Assembly (NCBI GenBank): GCA_016217545.1
Contig: JACRHT010000016.1
Coordinates: 1-64,000 of the forward strand
Direction of reading: 5' to 3'
From: Opitutia bacterium
Lineage (GTDB): Bacteria > Verrucomicrobiota > Verrucomicrobiia > Opitutales > Opitutaceae
Length of the DNA: 64,000 bases
The notes beneath the pieces were generated by a model. That model ran no database searches and was not told where the DNA came from. It worked only from the letters and a program-made list of their open reading frames with translations. A program made the position numbers and the translations under genes. The first letter of the stretch is position 1; each line of letters opens with the position of its first letter. Positions 19,873 through 28,733 of the stretch are shown in pieces.

Positions 19873-20568
19873 TCAGAAGCGGAACTCGACGCCGCCGCCG
19901 AAGGCGAGCAGGTCGGCCGTGCGCAGATTGGACCAGTTGCAATGCGCGGTCAGCGCGAGCTTGTCCGTGCATGAGTAGCGCAGCGCCAGTTCGCCGCCGA
20001 GGCGGAGGTTGACTTTGTCACTGTGGCGCAGGACGCGGAGATTCCTGCCCGGAACCGTCGGGCCCGGCCAGATGAACGCTCCGGCGTCGGCGCGATCGAG
20101 GATCACTGGGAGATCGTAGTAGACGTAGTCGGCGACCTCGACGTCGGTGTCGTCGGCGATGAGGAGGGGCGTGAGGGAGACGGCGAGGCGTTTGTGGTCG
20201 AGCATGCGAATGGGCAGCGCGACGGTGTAGAGATCGGTGCGCTGGCGATATTCGTAGGGTCGGACGTAGGGCAGGCTGACTTCGTCGCCGGGAAAGATCG
20301 CGGCGCTAGGCGCGAAGCGATACGAAGTGAAATCGCCAAGCGGGGTGTAGCGCAGTTCGAGCCGCAGGCGGGGCGAGAGTTCGTAGCCGACGGCCAAGGT
20401 GGGAACGACCTCGGGCTCATCGGACCGGGCGACCCAGCCGCGATCGCCGATGTTGGGCGTGCCGGAGAATTTCAGCCACGAGACGCGCGGCTCGAGATAA
20501 AAGGCGGCGTGCGCGAGGCACGGCGCGAGCAGGAGGGAGAGCAGGAGGAGGCGTTGCTTGATTGGCAT
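19873..20568 (-). CDS. Outer-membrane beta-barrel protein
   Basis: A 231-residue protein with a signal peptide (LLLLSLLLAPCLAHA) and alternating aromatic/hydrophobic strands throughout. It ends GGGVEFRF with the C-terminal Phe expected by the BAM machinery. An eight- or ten-strand barrel of the OmpW/OmpA-like size class is likely. It lies between the regulator and the secreted coiled-coil gene of the two-component cluster. Confidence 0.8.
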   Translation of the reverse strand: MPIKQRLLLLSLLLAPCLAHAAFYLEPRVSWLKFSGTPNIGDRGWVARSDEPEVVPTLAVGYELSPRLRLELRYTPLGDFTSYRFAPSAAIFPGDEVSLPYVRPYEYRQRTDLYTVALPIRMLDHKRLAVSLTPLLIADDTDVEVADYVYYDLPVILDRADAGAFIWPGPTVPGRNLRVLRHSDKVNLRLGGELALRYSCTDKLALTAHCNWSNLRTADLLAFGGGVEFRF

Positions 20569-20803
20569 GACGCGGCGCTATTTGCGTGCGGCGTGCCAAG
20601 GTGTGCGAGGGACGCTTGAAGTCCGCACCGCGGAAGTAGTTGCGGAAAAACGCGGGCGAAGCGACCGCTGACGCGTGACGGACGATTGGCTGAAAGCAGC
20701 CAGCCGTAATGGCGCTGCGCGCGGAGTGTTGGCTGCATTCGGCCAAGGCGCGGCCACGCGCTGGCATCGTGTCGGCGGCGATCAGAACAGCCGCGGGCCT
20801 CCG

Positions 20804-22222
20804 CTACTCGGTGGCCGCGTCGGTGCCGCCTTCGAGGCGATAGCGGAGAAATTGGCGCGTGACGCCGAGGCGGCGCGCGGCGGCGGAGACGTTGCCGCCG
20901 GTCTCGCGGAGCGCGTCGTCGATGAGCGCGGTGGTGACGGCGTCGAGTGAGAAACCGGATTCAGGCAAGCGCCAGGAGGGGTTGCGCCAGTCGTGGAGCG
21001 ATGCGTCGGTCGCGGAGGCGGAAGTGTTCGGCTCGGCGAAGTGCGCGAAGTCGAGCGGGGCGCCGGTTTGGCCGAAGATCACGGCGCGCTCGATCTCATG
21101 GGCGAGTTCGCGGACGTTGCCGGGCCAGCGCTGGGCCTGGAGGCGACGGGCGCCGTCGTCGGAAATCGTGAGCGGGCGCAGGCGGTGGCGTTTCGCGGTG
21201 GCGGCGAGGAGTTGGCGCGCGAGGGCGACGATGTCGGCGCCGCGGTCGCGCAGAGGCGGCAGCGTGACGTGCAGGAGATTGAGGCGCTGGTAGAGGTCGT
21301 CGCGGAAGGCGCCGGTCTCGGCGAGGGCGCGCAGCGGGCGGTTGCTGGCGGCGATGAGGCGCGCGTCGATGGCGGTTTCCTTGTTCGAGCCGAGGCGGCG
21401 GATGCGGCCGTCCTCGATCGCGACGAGCACTTTCGCCTGGATCGCGAGCGAGAGGGACGCGATTTCGTCGAGGAAGAGCGTGCCGCCGTCGGCGGCTTCG
21501 AAGAGGCCGGTGCGGGCGGTGCGGGCGTCGGTGAACGCGCCGCGCTCGTGGCCGAAGAGTTCGGACTCGGCGAGTTGCTCGGGTAATGCGGCGCAGTTGA
21601 CGGCGATGAACGGCTCGGCGGCGCGCGGGCCGTGGCGGTGCAGCCAGCGGGCGAGGGCGGTTTTGCCGGTGCCGGTTTCGCCTTCGATGAGCACGGGCGG
21701 CAAGCGGCGCTCGAGGCGGCGTTCGGCGGCGAGGATGGTGTCGAGCTGGCGGCGGACGGCGTCGAGGCTGTGGCCGAAGAAGAGTTCCGCGCCGTCGGCG
21801 CCGGTGGAGTTCTGGTGCTCGGTGCGGCGCGCCGCGGTGCGTTGCTGGCGGCAGCGCAGGAAGGCGACGGGCAGCGCCTCGGGTTCGAACGGTTTCGTGA
21901 GGTAGTCGCCCGCGCCGAGCCGCATCGCCTCGACGGCCTGCGGGATGCCGCCGAATGCGGTCATGACGACGACGCCGGTGTTTTCCGAAAACGCGCCCTC
22001 GCGCAGCAGCATGAGCGCGTCGCCGTCGGGCAGGTGCAGATCGACGAGCGCGAAGTCAAAGCTCAGGTCGCGCAGGAGTCGGCGCGCTTCGGCGAGGTTG
22101 GTGGCTTCGGAGACTTCACCGCCGAGCGCACGCAGCGTCGCGACGAGCCGACGGCGGAGCGCGGGGTCGTCTTCGAGGAGCAGGATCTCGCGGCGGGCGA
22201 GGGGGAGAGCGTCGGTGGGCAT
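20804..22222 (-). CDS. NtrC-family response regulator
   Basis: Three-domain regulator of 472 residues. The receiver domain has phospho-acceptor D61 and K110 (YLTKPFEP). The AAA+ domain has Walker A GETGTGKT at 181-188 and Walker B-type [10 protein letters not shown]. The C-terminal Fis-type helix-turn-helix reads [20 protein letters not shown]. The sigma-54 contact loop is GAFTDA (228-233) instead of the canonical GAFTGA. It leads the cluster that contains the barrel, the coiled-coil protein and the kinase. Confidence 0.92.
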   Translation of the reverse strand: MPTDALPLARREILLLEDDPALRRRLVATLRALGGEVSEATNLAEARRLLRDLSFDFALVDLHLPDGDALMLLREGAFSENTGVVVMTAFGGIPQAVEAMRLGAGDYLTKPFEPEALPVAFLRCRQQRTAARRTEHQNSTGADGAELFFGHSLDAVRRQLDTILAAERRLERRLPPVLIEGETGTGKTALARWLHRHGPRAAEPFIAVNCAALPEQLAESELFGHERGAFTDARTARTGLFEAADGGTLFLDEIASLSLAIQAKVLVAIEDGRIRRLGSNKETAIDARLIAASNRPLRALAETGAFRDDLYQRLNLLHVTLPPLRDRGADIVALARQLLAATAKRHRLRPLTISDDGARRLQAQRWPGNVRELAHEIERAVIFGQTGAPLDFAHFAEPNTSASATDASLHDWRNPSWRLPESGFSLDAVTTALIDDALRETGGNVSAAARRLGVTRQFLRYRLEGGTDAATE

Positions 22223-22286
22223 CGCAGAAGAAGCAAACCGCAGTGAGGCGAGCCGACCGTTGGATGCAAGAGCGTCTCGCTACCGC

Positions 22287-22637
22287 TTATTTGGCCTCTC
22301 TGGATATCGCCGAATGCGTTGTCTGAGCTTCTAGCGAGACGTCATGCCAGAGGCGGTAGCCAGCCAACGCTAGCGCGAGCAGCGAGACGACAAATGCAGC
22401 GACGCTCATGCGGTAGGTTCGCCTCTGGAATTCCTCAGAAATTCTGATTTGAAGCAGGTGGCGAAGAACGTCGGCGCGCCGAGCGTTTCTCTTTACGTTT
22501 GAATCGTCGAGCGGCTTGCACTCAGCCGCTGCGAGCAACAGGCGCTCAAGTTCTTTTCGATCGGCCCCCAATACACTTCCTGTCGAGAAGACTGCGTTTA
22601 GGCGATCGTGTTCGATAATGGATCTGTCTGCGGACAC
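22287..22637 (-). CDS. Small membrane protein of unknown function
   Basis: A 116-residue product starting at GTG 22637, with a single membrane helix near residues 78-95 (SVAAFVVSLLALALAGY). A basic segment with Arg/Asn and an LLQIRISEEFQRRTYR helix precede it. Base composition is visibly less GC-rich than its neighbours. It lies 17 bp downstream of the RNase R gene on the same strand. No family recognised. Confidence 0.65.
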   Translation of the reverse strand: MSADRSIIEHDRLNAVFSTGSVLGADRKELERLLLAAAECKPLDDSNVKRNARRADVLRHLLQIRISEEFQRRTYRMSVAAFVVSLLALALAGYRLWHDVSLEAQTTHSAISREAK

Positions 22638-22654
22638 AGGTGGACTGTTGAGAG

Positions 22655-24904
22655 TTACGGCACCGTGAAATCGAGCATGCGCTTCTGGCGGTCGACGCGG
22701 AGGATCGTGACTTCGATCGTGCGGCCGAGTTCGAATTTGCGCTTCGTCTTGCGGCCGATGAACGCGGTGCCGCTCGGGTTGAGTTGGTAGAAGTCGTCTT
22801 GCAGCGACGAGATCGGGACGAGGCCGAAGGCGCCGGCGGCGGCGAGTTCGACGAAGAAGCCGTGGTTGCGGACGTCGGTGATGACGGCCTTGAAGCGCGT
22901 TTTCTTTTTCTTCTCCACTTCGCGCTCGAAGAATTCGGCGAGCTTCACCTTCACGGAGTCGCGCTCGGCTTCGGTGCTGTTGATCTCGGTGAGCGAGAGG
23001 TGTTCGGCGAGCGCCTCGGCGCGGGCGATGTTGTAGCCGGCGCTATTCGGTCCGGCCGGGTAACCCTCGAACTTCACGAGGTAGTGCTCGAAGACGCGGT
23101 GGACGACGAGGTCGGAGTAGCGGCGGATCGGCGAGGTGAAGTGCGTGTAGTCCTGCTTCGCGAGGCCGAAGTGGCCGTCGGGCTTGGCGCGGTAGCAGGC
23201 TTTGCGCATCGAGCGGAGCACCTGGACGCGAAGCAGGTGACCTTGCGGGTGGTCTTTCAAGAGCGCGAGGAGCTTCACGAGTTCTTCGCGTTTGTTGAGA
23301 TCGCCGACCTTGATGCCTTGCCCCAGGAGCTCGCGGCGGAGGTCGTCGAGGCGTTGCTCGTCGGGGTCGTCGTGGACGCGGTAGAGCGACGGGAGGTTCT
23401 GCTCGCGCGTGAGCCGGGCGACGGCCTCGTTGGCGAGGAGCATGAACTCCTCGATGAGTTGGTGGCTCTCGTCGTTCTCGATTTTTTCGATGCGGTCGGC
23501 GTAGCCCTGCTCGTCGACGAAGATTTTCGTCTCGGGCATGTCGAGGTCGAGCGAGCCGTGGCGGAAGCGGTCGGCGCGGAGTTTGCGCGCGATGGCCCAG
23601 AGCTGGCGGGTCCATTTCTGGAGATTGCGCAGTTCGTCGTCGCTGAGGGAACTGAGCAGGCGGCCGGTGGAGCCGGTCTGGTGCTTGGGCGGGACGGGCA
23701 GGCGGCGGAGTGCGTCGAGGCTGTCCTCGAACATGAGCGCGTAGGCCTGCTTGTAGGTCAGGCGCTTGAGGGAGCGGATGACGGTGTTGGCGAAATCGGT
23801 CTGCTTGAGGCGGCCGTTGGGCGCGAAGGTGAAGATGGCGGCCTTGGTGAGGCGGTCCTGCGCTTCGACGAGCGAGCAGAGGCCGTTGGAGAGTTTTTCG
23901 GGGAGCATCGGCACGACGGTGCCGACGAGGTAGGTGGAGTTGCCGCGTTGCTGGGCCTCGCGATCGAGCGCGGAGCCGGCGCGGACGTAGGTGCTGACGT
24001 CGGCGATGTGCACGCCGATGCGGAGGTCGCCGTTGGGGAGGTGTTCGAGCGAGAGCGCGTCGTCGAAGTCCTTGGCGTCGTCGGGGTCGATGGTGAACGT
24101 GGGAACGGAGCGGAAATCGATGCGGCCGCGCAGCTCCTGCAGGCGCACCTCGGGCGGGATGGCGGCGGCCTCGCGGACGACCTCGGGCGGAAACGCGGGC
24201 GAGAGGTTGTATTTGTGGAAGATGGCGGCGAGCTCGGCGCGCGGCTCGAAGGCGCGGCCGAGTTTTTCCACGATCTCGCCGGCGGGGCTGCGGTCGCGCT
24301 CCTTCCACTCGGCGATGCGGACGACGACCTTGTCGCCGACGGCGGGCATGGGGCGGAGCTTCGACTGGAGCGGGTCGCCGACGATGATGTCGTGCGGGAT
24401 GCGCGGGTCGTCGGGCAGGACGTAGAAATAGGTGCGGCCGCGGTGGAGCGTGCCGGTGGTTGTGTCGTTGGCGCGCGAGAGGATTTCGATGACGCGACCG
24501 GCGCGCTCGTCGGGCTTGAGGAAGCGGAACTGGTCGCGCTCGCGGCCGGTGATGAGGCGCACGACCACGGTGTCGCCGTGGAGGGCGACGCCGGTGTTTT
24601 CGGCGGCGATCTGGATGGCGGGCTCCTTGTCGGGCGAGTTGACCTTGCCCTCGGGGATGACGATGGCGGAGCCGGTTTGGCGGAAGCTGATGCGACCGGT
24701 GATGAGATCGGCCTCCTGCGGGAGGCAGAGGCGGTCGCCTTTGACGAGGACGATGCGACCGGTGCGGATGAGATCGCGGACCACGCGAGCGAGTTCGCGG
24801 CGGTCCTTGGTGGGGAGGCGCAGCTCGCGGCTGAGGCGTTCGAGGGAGGTCGGGACGTAGTCGCGGCGACCGAGGTGGGAGAGAAGTGTTTCCCGGAAAT
24901 TCAT
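22655..24904 (-). CDS. rnr: Ribonuclease R
   Basis: 3'-5' exoribonuclease that degrades structured RNA. The order is an N-terminal winged helix (about 1-65), cold-shock domains (about 65-220), the RNB catalytic domain with IDPDDAKDFDDALSLE (about 275-290, Mg-binding Asp cluster), and a C-terminal S1 domain (about 660-745). The basic tail of some RNase R proteins is missing. ATG 24904 gives 749 residues. Divergent from the photolyase gene. Confidence 0.94.
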   Translation of the reverse strand: MNFRETLLSHLGRRDYVPTSLERLSRELRLPTKDRRELARVVRDLIRTGRIVLVKGDRLCLPQEADLITGRISFRQTGSAIVIPEGKVNSPDKEPAIQIAAENTGVALHGDTVVVRLITGRERDQFRFLKPDERAGRVIEILSRANDTTTGTLHRGRTYFYVLPDDPRIPHDIIVGDPLQSKLRPMPAVGDKVVVRIAEWKERDRSPAGEIVEKLGRAFEPRAELAAIFHKYNLSPAFPPEVVREAAAIPPEVRLQELRGRIDFRSVPTFTIDPDDAKDFDDALSLEHLPNGDLRIGVHIADVSTYVRAGSALDREAQQRGNSTYLVGTVVPMLPEKLSNGLCSLVEAQDRLTKAAIFTFAPNGRLKQTDFANTVIRSLKRLTYKQAYALMFEDSLDALRRLPVPPKHQTGSTGRLLSSLSDDELRNLQKWTRQLWAIARKLRADRFRHGSLDLDMPETKIFVDEQGYADRIEKIENDESHQLIEEFMLLANEAVARLTREQNLPSLYRVHDDPDEQRLDDLRRELLGQGIKVGDLNKREELVKLLALLKDHPQGHLLRVQVLRSMRKACYRAKPDGHFGLAKQDYTHFTSPIRRYSDLVVHRVFEHYLVKFEGYPAGPNSAGYNIARAEALAEHLSLTEINSTEAERDSVKVKLAEFFEREVEKKKKTRFKAVITDVRNHGFFVELAAAGAFGLVPISSLQDDFYQLNPSGTAFIGRKTKRKFELGRTIEVTILRVDRQKRMLDFTVP

Positions 24905-25054
24905 GGGGATGGAGGCGAGGTCCGGCGCGCAGAGAAGCGGCGCATCGCGGGCTCGCAAACGAGGAACAACGTGCGTGAGCCACGCGTGGATGCAACCGGG
25001 TAATTTTTCCGGGTGCCGACTTTACTCGCGGGCGCTTCGTGCTACGGGTGCGGA

Positions 25055-26494
25055 GTGGCCCACACGATTGTCTGGTTCCGTCAGGATCTGCGGTTGCAGG
25101 ACAACCCGGCGCTGCTCGCGGCGGTGCAGCGCGGCGCGGTGCTGCCCGTCTACATTCTCGACGAGGCGGGCGAGGGGCGCTGGCCGATGGGGGGCGCGTC
25201 GCGATGGTGGCTGCATCACTCGCTGGCGGAACTTGGCGCGGCGTTGCGGGAGCGTGGGGCGCCGCTCGTGCTCGCGCGCGGCGAGAGTGGCGCGGTGTTG
25301 CGGGCGTTGGTGAAGCAGAGCGGGGCAGACGCCGTTTACTGGAATCGCCGCTACGAACCCGCGGCGATCGCGCGCGATGCGACGATCAAGGCAGAGCTGT
25401 GCGCCGCCGGCGTGGACGCGAAGAGCTTCGCGGCGTCGGTGCTGTTCGAGCCGCACACGGTGAAGAACAAGTCTGGCGGGCCGTTTCAGGTTTTCACGCC
25501 CTTCTGGAAACACTGCCTGACCCTCGACGTGCCGGAGCCGGTGAAACTGTCTGCGGGGAAGTTCGCGGGACCGCCGAAGCCTGTGCGATCGCTCGAATTG
25601 GGCGAAATCGGCCTGTTGCCCGCGATCCCGTGGGATGCGGGATTTCGCGACGCGTGGGAGCCGGGCGAAGCGGGCGCGGCGAAGCGGTTGACGAAATTTG
25701 TGAGCGACGCGATGGAGCGCTACGCGGACGAACGCAATTTGCCGGATCGCGAAGGCACGTCGGCGCTGTCGCCGCATCTGCATTTCGGTGAGATCAGTCC
25801 GCGACAGATTTGGAGCGCGGTGCGCGCCTTGAGCAGGGACAGCGGGGTGTTCCCCGCGAGTCGCGGTGCGCAGGTTTTCCTCAGCGAGGTCGGCTGGCGC
25901 GAGTTTGCGTATCACCTGCTGTTTCATTTTCCGCACACCGTGGAGGCGCCGTTGCGTGCGGAGTTCGCGGCGTTCCCCTGGCGGAAGGACGCAGCGCAGT
26001 TGCGCGCGTGGCAGCGTGGTCGGACGGGTTATCCGATCGTGGACGCCGGCATGCGGCAGTTGTGGACGACCGGGTGGATGCACAACCGCGTGCGCATGAT
26101 CGTGGCGTCGTTCCTCGTGAAGCACCTGCGGCTGTCCTGGCAGGAAGGCGCGGCGTGGTTCTGGGATACGCTGGTGGATGCCGATCTTGCGGCGAACACG
26201 TTGGGCTGGCAATGGACGGCGGGCTGCGGTGCGGACGCGGCGCCGTATTTCCGCATCTTCAACCCGATCCTGCAGGGCGCTAAATTCGACGCGAACGGAG
26301 ACTACGTGCGGCGTTGGGTGCCGGAGTTGGCGAGATTGCCGGCGGAGTTCATTCACGCGCCATGGGAGGCGCCGCCGCTGGAACTCAGTGCGGCTGGAGT
26401 GGTGCTCGGGAAAACCTATCCGAAACCGCTGGTCGACCACGGTGAGGCACGCGCGGCGGCTTTGGCGGCTTTGCAGACGCTTCGGAATGGTTGA
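25055..26494 (+). CDS. phrB: Deoxyribodipyrimidine photo-lyase
   Basis: Light-driven repair of UV-induced pyrimidine dimers using FADH-; class I CPD photolyase type. The N-terminal antenna-binding half begins HTIVWFRQDLRLQDNPAL. FAD-domain signatures are LSPHLHFGEISPRQIW, GYPIVDAGMRQLW, TGWMHNRVRMIVASFLVKHL and DLAANTLGWQW. GTG 25055 gives 480 residues; an upstream in-frame GTG at 25013 would add an unrelated leader. A 17-bp hairpin at 26540-26556 (GGGGCTTCCCAAGCCCC) follows, without a U-run. Confidence 0.92.
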   Translation: MAHTIVWFRQDLRLQDNPALLAAVQRGAVLPVYILDEAGEGRWPMGGASRWWLHHSLAELGAALRERGAPLVLARGESGAVLRALVKQSGADAVYWNRRYEPAAIARDATIKAELCAAGVDAKSFAASVLFEPHTVKNKSGGPFQVFTPFWKHCLTLDVPEPVKLSAGKFAGPPKPVRSLELGEIGLLPAIPWDAGFRDAWEPGEAGAAKRLTKFVSDAMERYADERNLPDREGTSALSPHLHFGEISPRQIWSAVRALSRDSGVFPASRGAQVFLSEVGWREFAYHLLFHFPHTVEAPLRAEFAAFPWRKDAAQLRAWQRGRTGYPIVDAGMRQLWTTGWMHNRVRMIVASFLVKHLRLSWQEGAAWFWDTLVDADLAANTLGWQWTAGCGADAAPYFRIFNPILQGAKFDANGDYVRRWVPELARLPAEFIHAPWEAPPLELSAAGVVLGKTYPKPLVDHGEARAAALAALQTLRNG

Positions 26495-26585
26495 GTCGAT
26501 TCCGGCGGGGACGGACGCGCCGTTGCGGGCAGAAAATTCGGGGCTTCCCAAGCCCCCTCGGAGATGTATGGTGTCGACCTTTTAT

Positions 26586-27002
26586 ATGCAGAAGACACTC
26601 ATCATCTTTAAGCCGGATTGCATGGAAAAGCGCCTCGTCGGCACCGTGCTCCAGCGTTTCGAAGCGGCTGGCTTCGAGATCATCGGCGCCAAGCTCACGA
26701 GCCTCACGCCGGCACAGCTGCGCGAGCACTATGCGCATGTCGCCAGCAAGCCGTTCTACCCGGAAATCGAGGGCTTCATGAGCTCCCGTCCGGTTGTCGT
26801 GATGGCCTTGAAGGGCGAAAACATCGTCGCGCGCGTGCGCGACCTGCTCGGGCCGACCGACTCCCGCAAGGCCGCCAAGGGCACGATCCGTGGCGATTTC
26901 GGCACCGAAATGATGAAGAACGTGGTTCACGCGTCCGACTCCGAGGAAAACGGCCGCATCGAGATCGCCCGTTTCTTCAAGCCCGAGGAAATCCTCGGCT
27001 GA
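26586..27002 (+). CDS. ndk: Nucleoside diphosphate kinase
   Basis: Transfers the gamma-phosphate between nucleoside triphosphates through a phospho-His. The active-site motif NVVHASDS (His about 115) and KPDCMEKRLVG at the N-terminus are clear. 138 residues from ATG 26586. An in-frame ATG at 26568 has a GGAG four bases upstream and would add six residues, so the true start may be there. Confidence 0.95.
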   Translation: MQKTLIIFKPDCMEKRLVGTVLQRFEAAGFEIIGAKLTSLTPAQLREHYAHVASKPFYPEIEGFMSSRPVVVMALKGENIVARVRDLLGPTDSRKAAKGTIRGDFGTEMMKNVVHASDSEENGRIEIARFFKPEEILG

Positions 27003-27024
27003 ACGCGGTCGCGAATCTGAATAC

Positions 27025-27053
27025 TTGACGACTGCGGGACGGGTCCGCTTAGT
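27025..27053 (+). promoter_or_regulatory. Candidate promoter of tRNA-Glu
   Basis: TTGACG (27025-27030) and CTTAGT (27048-27053) are separated by 17 bp. The -35 box is strong and the -10 box weak. Initiation near 27060 would give a short leader before the tRNA at 27073. Confidence 0.5.
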
Positions 27054-27072
27054 TCGCCCCTCTCGCAGTTTT

Positions 27073-27147
27073 GCCCTCATCGTCTAGCGGCTAGGACGGG
27101 GCCCTCTCAAGGCCCAAACCGGGGTTCGATTCCCCGTGAGGGCGCCA
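27073..27147 (+). tRNA. tRNA-Glu (anticodon CUC)
   Basis: Full cloverleaf with acceptor GCCCTCA / TGAGGGC, anticodon loop CTCTCAA giving CUC, T-arm GGGGTTCGATTCCCC and an encoded CCA end (27145-27147). A hairpin at 27142-27169 starts inside the tRNA 3' end. Confidence 0.95.
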
Positions 27148-27210
27148 AATTTCGATCGGAAATTGGCGCGGTGACGACCGGTTCATACGGCAGTCACATG
27201 CATCCGACAA

Positions 27211-27237
27211 AAAACCGCCCGCAATCAGGGCGGTTTT
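27211..27237 (+). terminator. Rho-independent terminator after tRNA-Glu
   Basis: A 10-bp stem AAAACCGCCC / GGGCGGTTTT with a 7-base loop ends in four T. It probably ends the tRNA-Glu transcript, 64 bp past the CCA. Confidence 0.85.
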
Positions 27238-27560
27238 CGCTTTTGTGGGGTGAAAGCAAAAGCGCGCTTCGACTGAGGCTTTCCCCGCGCGGCGAGATCA
27301 GCGGATCGGGCGGACGTCACGTCGGGTTGAATTGCGAGCGCGGTCGGTTTTGGGGCCGCTGAACTCGAGCGCGACGCCGTCGCCTTCAGCAGGAGCGCGC
27401 AAAGGTGAATCTATTGTTGTCCGCAAGCGGATGGCCGGCGAACGCTTTGGCCCAGCAGCGTCGCCGCCGCGGGGAATGCCTTCGCCTTTACCGAGCGGAG
27501 AATTAAACTTCGGCCTTGGCTGAGGCCTGATGCAGACCGCATCGCGCGAGCCGACCAAAC
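27238..27560. other. Intergenic region upstream of rpoZ, no gene seen
   Basis: No credible coding sequence and no REP element. A rpoZ promoter is expected here; TTAAAC near 27503 could be a -10 box, but no convincing -35 partner is seen at the right spacing. A minus-strand open frame across 27411-27989 has no family features and runs antisense to rpoZ. Confidence 0.6.
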
Positions 27561-27878
27561 ATGAGAAACGACTACATTCAAAGCGCTGCCGAGGTGATCA
27601 GCGACCCCTACATCCTCGTCAATGTGGTCTCCCGCCGCGTGAAGCAACTGCGCCGAGGGGCTCGTCCGCTGATCTCCTCGCTGGAAAAACTTTCGCTCGA
27701 GGACATCGCGTTGCGCGAAATCGCGGAGCGAAAGATTTCCTACGAAATCGCCACGGCCGAGGAACTGCGGGTCCCGACTCCTCCCGTTCGCGCTCCAGGC
27801 ATCGCGTCCGGAACGATGGGGCGTCCGGGATTCGGCGGACACAATGTGCTGGTCGGGGCCAAACAACGAACGGCATGA
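27561..27878 (+). CDS. rpoZ: RNA polymerase omega subunit
   Basis: Small subunit that helps fold and assemble beta-prime. The omega motif is seen as VNVVSRRVKQLRRGARPLI (about residues 20-38) followed by LSLEDIALREIAERKISYE. 105 residues, with a Pro/Gly-rich C-terminal tail. Its last codon overlaps the ATG of the next gene (ATGA), so the downstream unknown genes are translationally coupled to an RNA polymerase subunit. Confidence 0.93.
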   Translation: MRNDYIQSAAEVISDPYILVNVVSRRVKQLRRGARPLISSLEKLSLEDIALREIAERKISYEIATAEELRVPTPPVRAPGIASGTMGRPGFGGHNVLVGAKQRTA

Positions 27879-28210
27879 CGGAGACGCTCCAACTGACGGT
27901 CGGCGGATCGCCGCCGGTTGCCCGCGAGGAATCGGAGCGACCGCCACGCTGTCGGGTGAGTTTGCGCCACTATCGGCGGGCGACGGCACCGTTCGTCCCG
28001 TCGGTCGCCGCGATCGCGGGTGCGCTCGATATCTATCTCGACGGCCGGAGACACGGCGACGTCCTGCGCATGCTCTTTGGGCTTTCGGTGCTGCGAAGCG
28101 CGGGCGCGGACCAGATGGACGCGGCGCTCACGGCCCGGAACGTCACGATCGGTGCCGATGTGCCGCCTCAAGCGGTGGCGAGCGTGGCGCCGCCGACCAT
28201 CCTTTTATGA
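27875..28210 (+). CDS. Unknown protein coupled to rpoZ
   Basis: A 111-residue product with no recognised family. It starts at ATG 27875 inside the rpoZ stop and ends with TGA 28208-28210, overlapping the next ATG (ATGA both times). The middle part, from about residue 45, reads VAAIAGALDIYLDGRRHGDV and RMLFGLSVLRSAGADQMDAA and is predicted helical. No signal peptide or membrane helix. Two back-to-back ATGA couplings support a real gene. Confidence 0.7.
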   Translation: MTETLQLTVGGSPPVAREESERPPRCRVSLRHYRRATAPFVPSVAAIAGALDIYLDGRRHGDVLRMLFGLSVLRSAGADQMDAALTARNVTIGADVPPQAVASVAPPTILL

Positions 28211-28716
28211 ACGAACAAATCTTGCTGCCGCGCACGGTGCGCACGCTGGATCGCTTTGGCGGAGCGAGCCGGTGCCTGTTGCGCCTGTGGGAGAACGAAG
28301 GCCATCTCAGTCCGTCAGAGGAAGACTATCTGAACCGGTTCGAAGGACAGTTTCCACATTGGGAAACGCGACCGGGCGAACTGGACGTGGGCTCGCTGGC
28401 AGTCGTGGCGCGCGCGCTCGGATTGGGCGAGGAGTTCAAAGTCACCGGCGACTACGATGCGGTGCTCCTTGCGCACCGCGGCGGCGACGCCGTGCTCGTC
28501 GCGATGGACAAGGCGCTCCGTCCGACCAACGAACGTTCGGATACGCTGCTGCAATTCACGGTGCTGGAGCAAATCGACGAAGAAGGTTTCCGGGTCTGGT
28601 GTCCGTTCGAGAGTGGCGCGTCCGATGTGTTGCCGAGAGCGGATCGTCGATCGTGGGACCGCCGTCACACCGTGGCGTTCGTCCTCCACCGGACTCCCGC
28701 TGCGTCGGGCAACTGA
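28207..28716 (+). CDS. Unknown protein, possible inactive C39-like fold
   Basis: A 169-residue product coupled to the preceding gene by ATGA. The layout loosely resembles bacteriocin-processing (C39) peptidases: an early Cys (ASRCLLRLWENEGHLS), a helix VGSLAVVARALGLG, and a late strand pair LQFTVLEQIDEEGFRVW. Where active members carry His and Asp, this protein has Gln and Cys, so it would be a catalytically dead relative. This is inference from pattern only. rpmI follows 17 bp downstream. Confidence 0.65.
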   Translation: MNEQILLPRTVRTLDRFGGASRCLLRLWENEGHLSPSEEDYLNRFEGQFPHWETRPGELDVGSLAVVARALGLGEEFKVTGDYDAVLLAHRGGDAVLVAMDKALRPTNERSDTLLQFTVLEQIDEEGFRVWCPFESGASDVLPRADRRSWDRRHTVAFVLHRTPAASGN

Positions 28717-28733
28717 TCTGTCGCCGACCACTT

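Noticed and set aside
22784-25003. A 739-codon open frame antisense to RNase R
   Set aside because: Gly/Glu/Val/Asp-rich shadow translation; RNase R has clear domains.
26540-26556. A terminator between the photolyase gene and ndk
   Set aside because: The 7-bp stem has no U-run and is followed closely by the likely ndk ribosome site, so it could as well be a leader structure.
27411-27989. A minus-strand frame across the rpoZ upstream gap
   Set aside because: It overlaps rpoZ and the coupled gene antisense and shows no family features or start signal.
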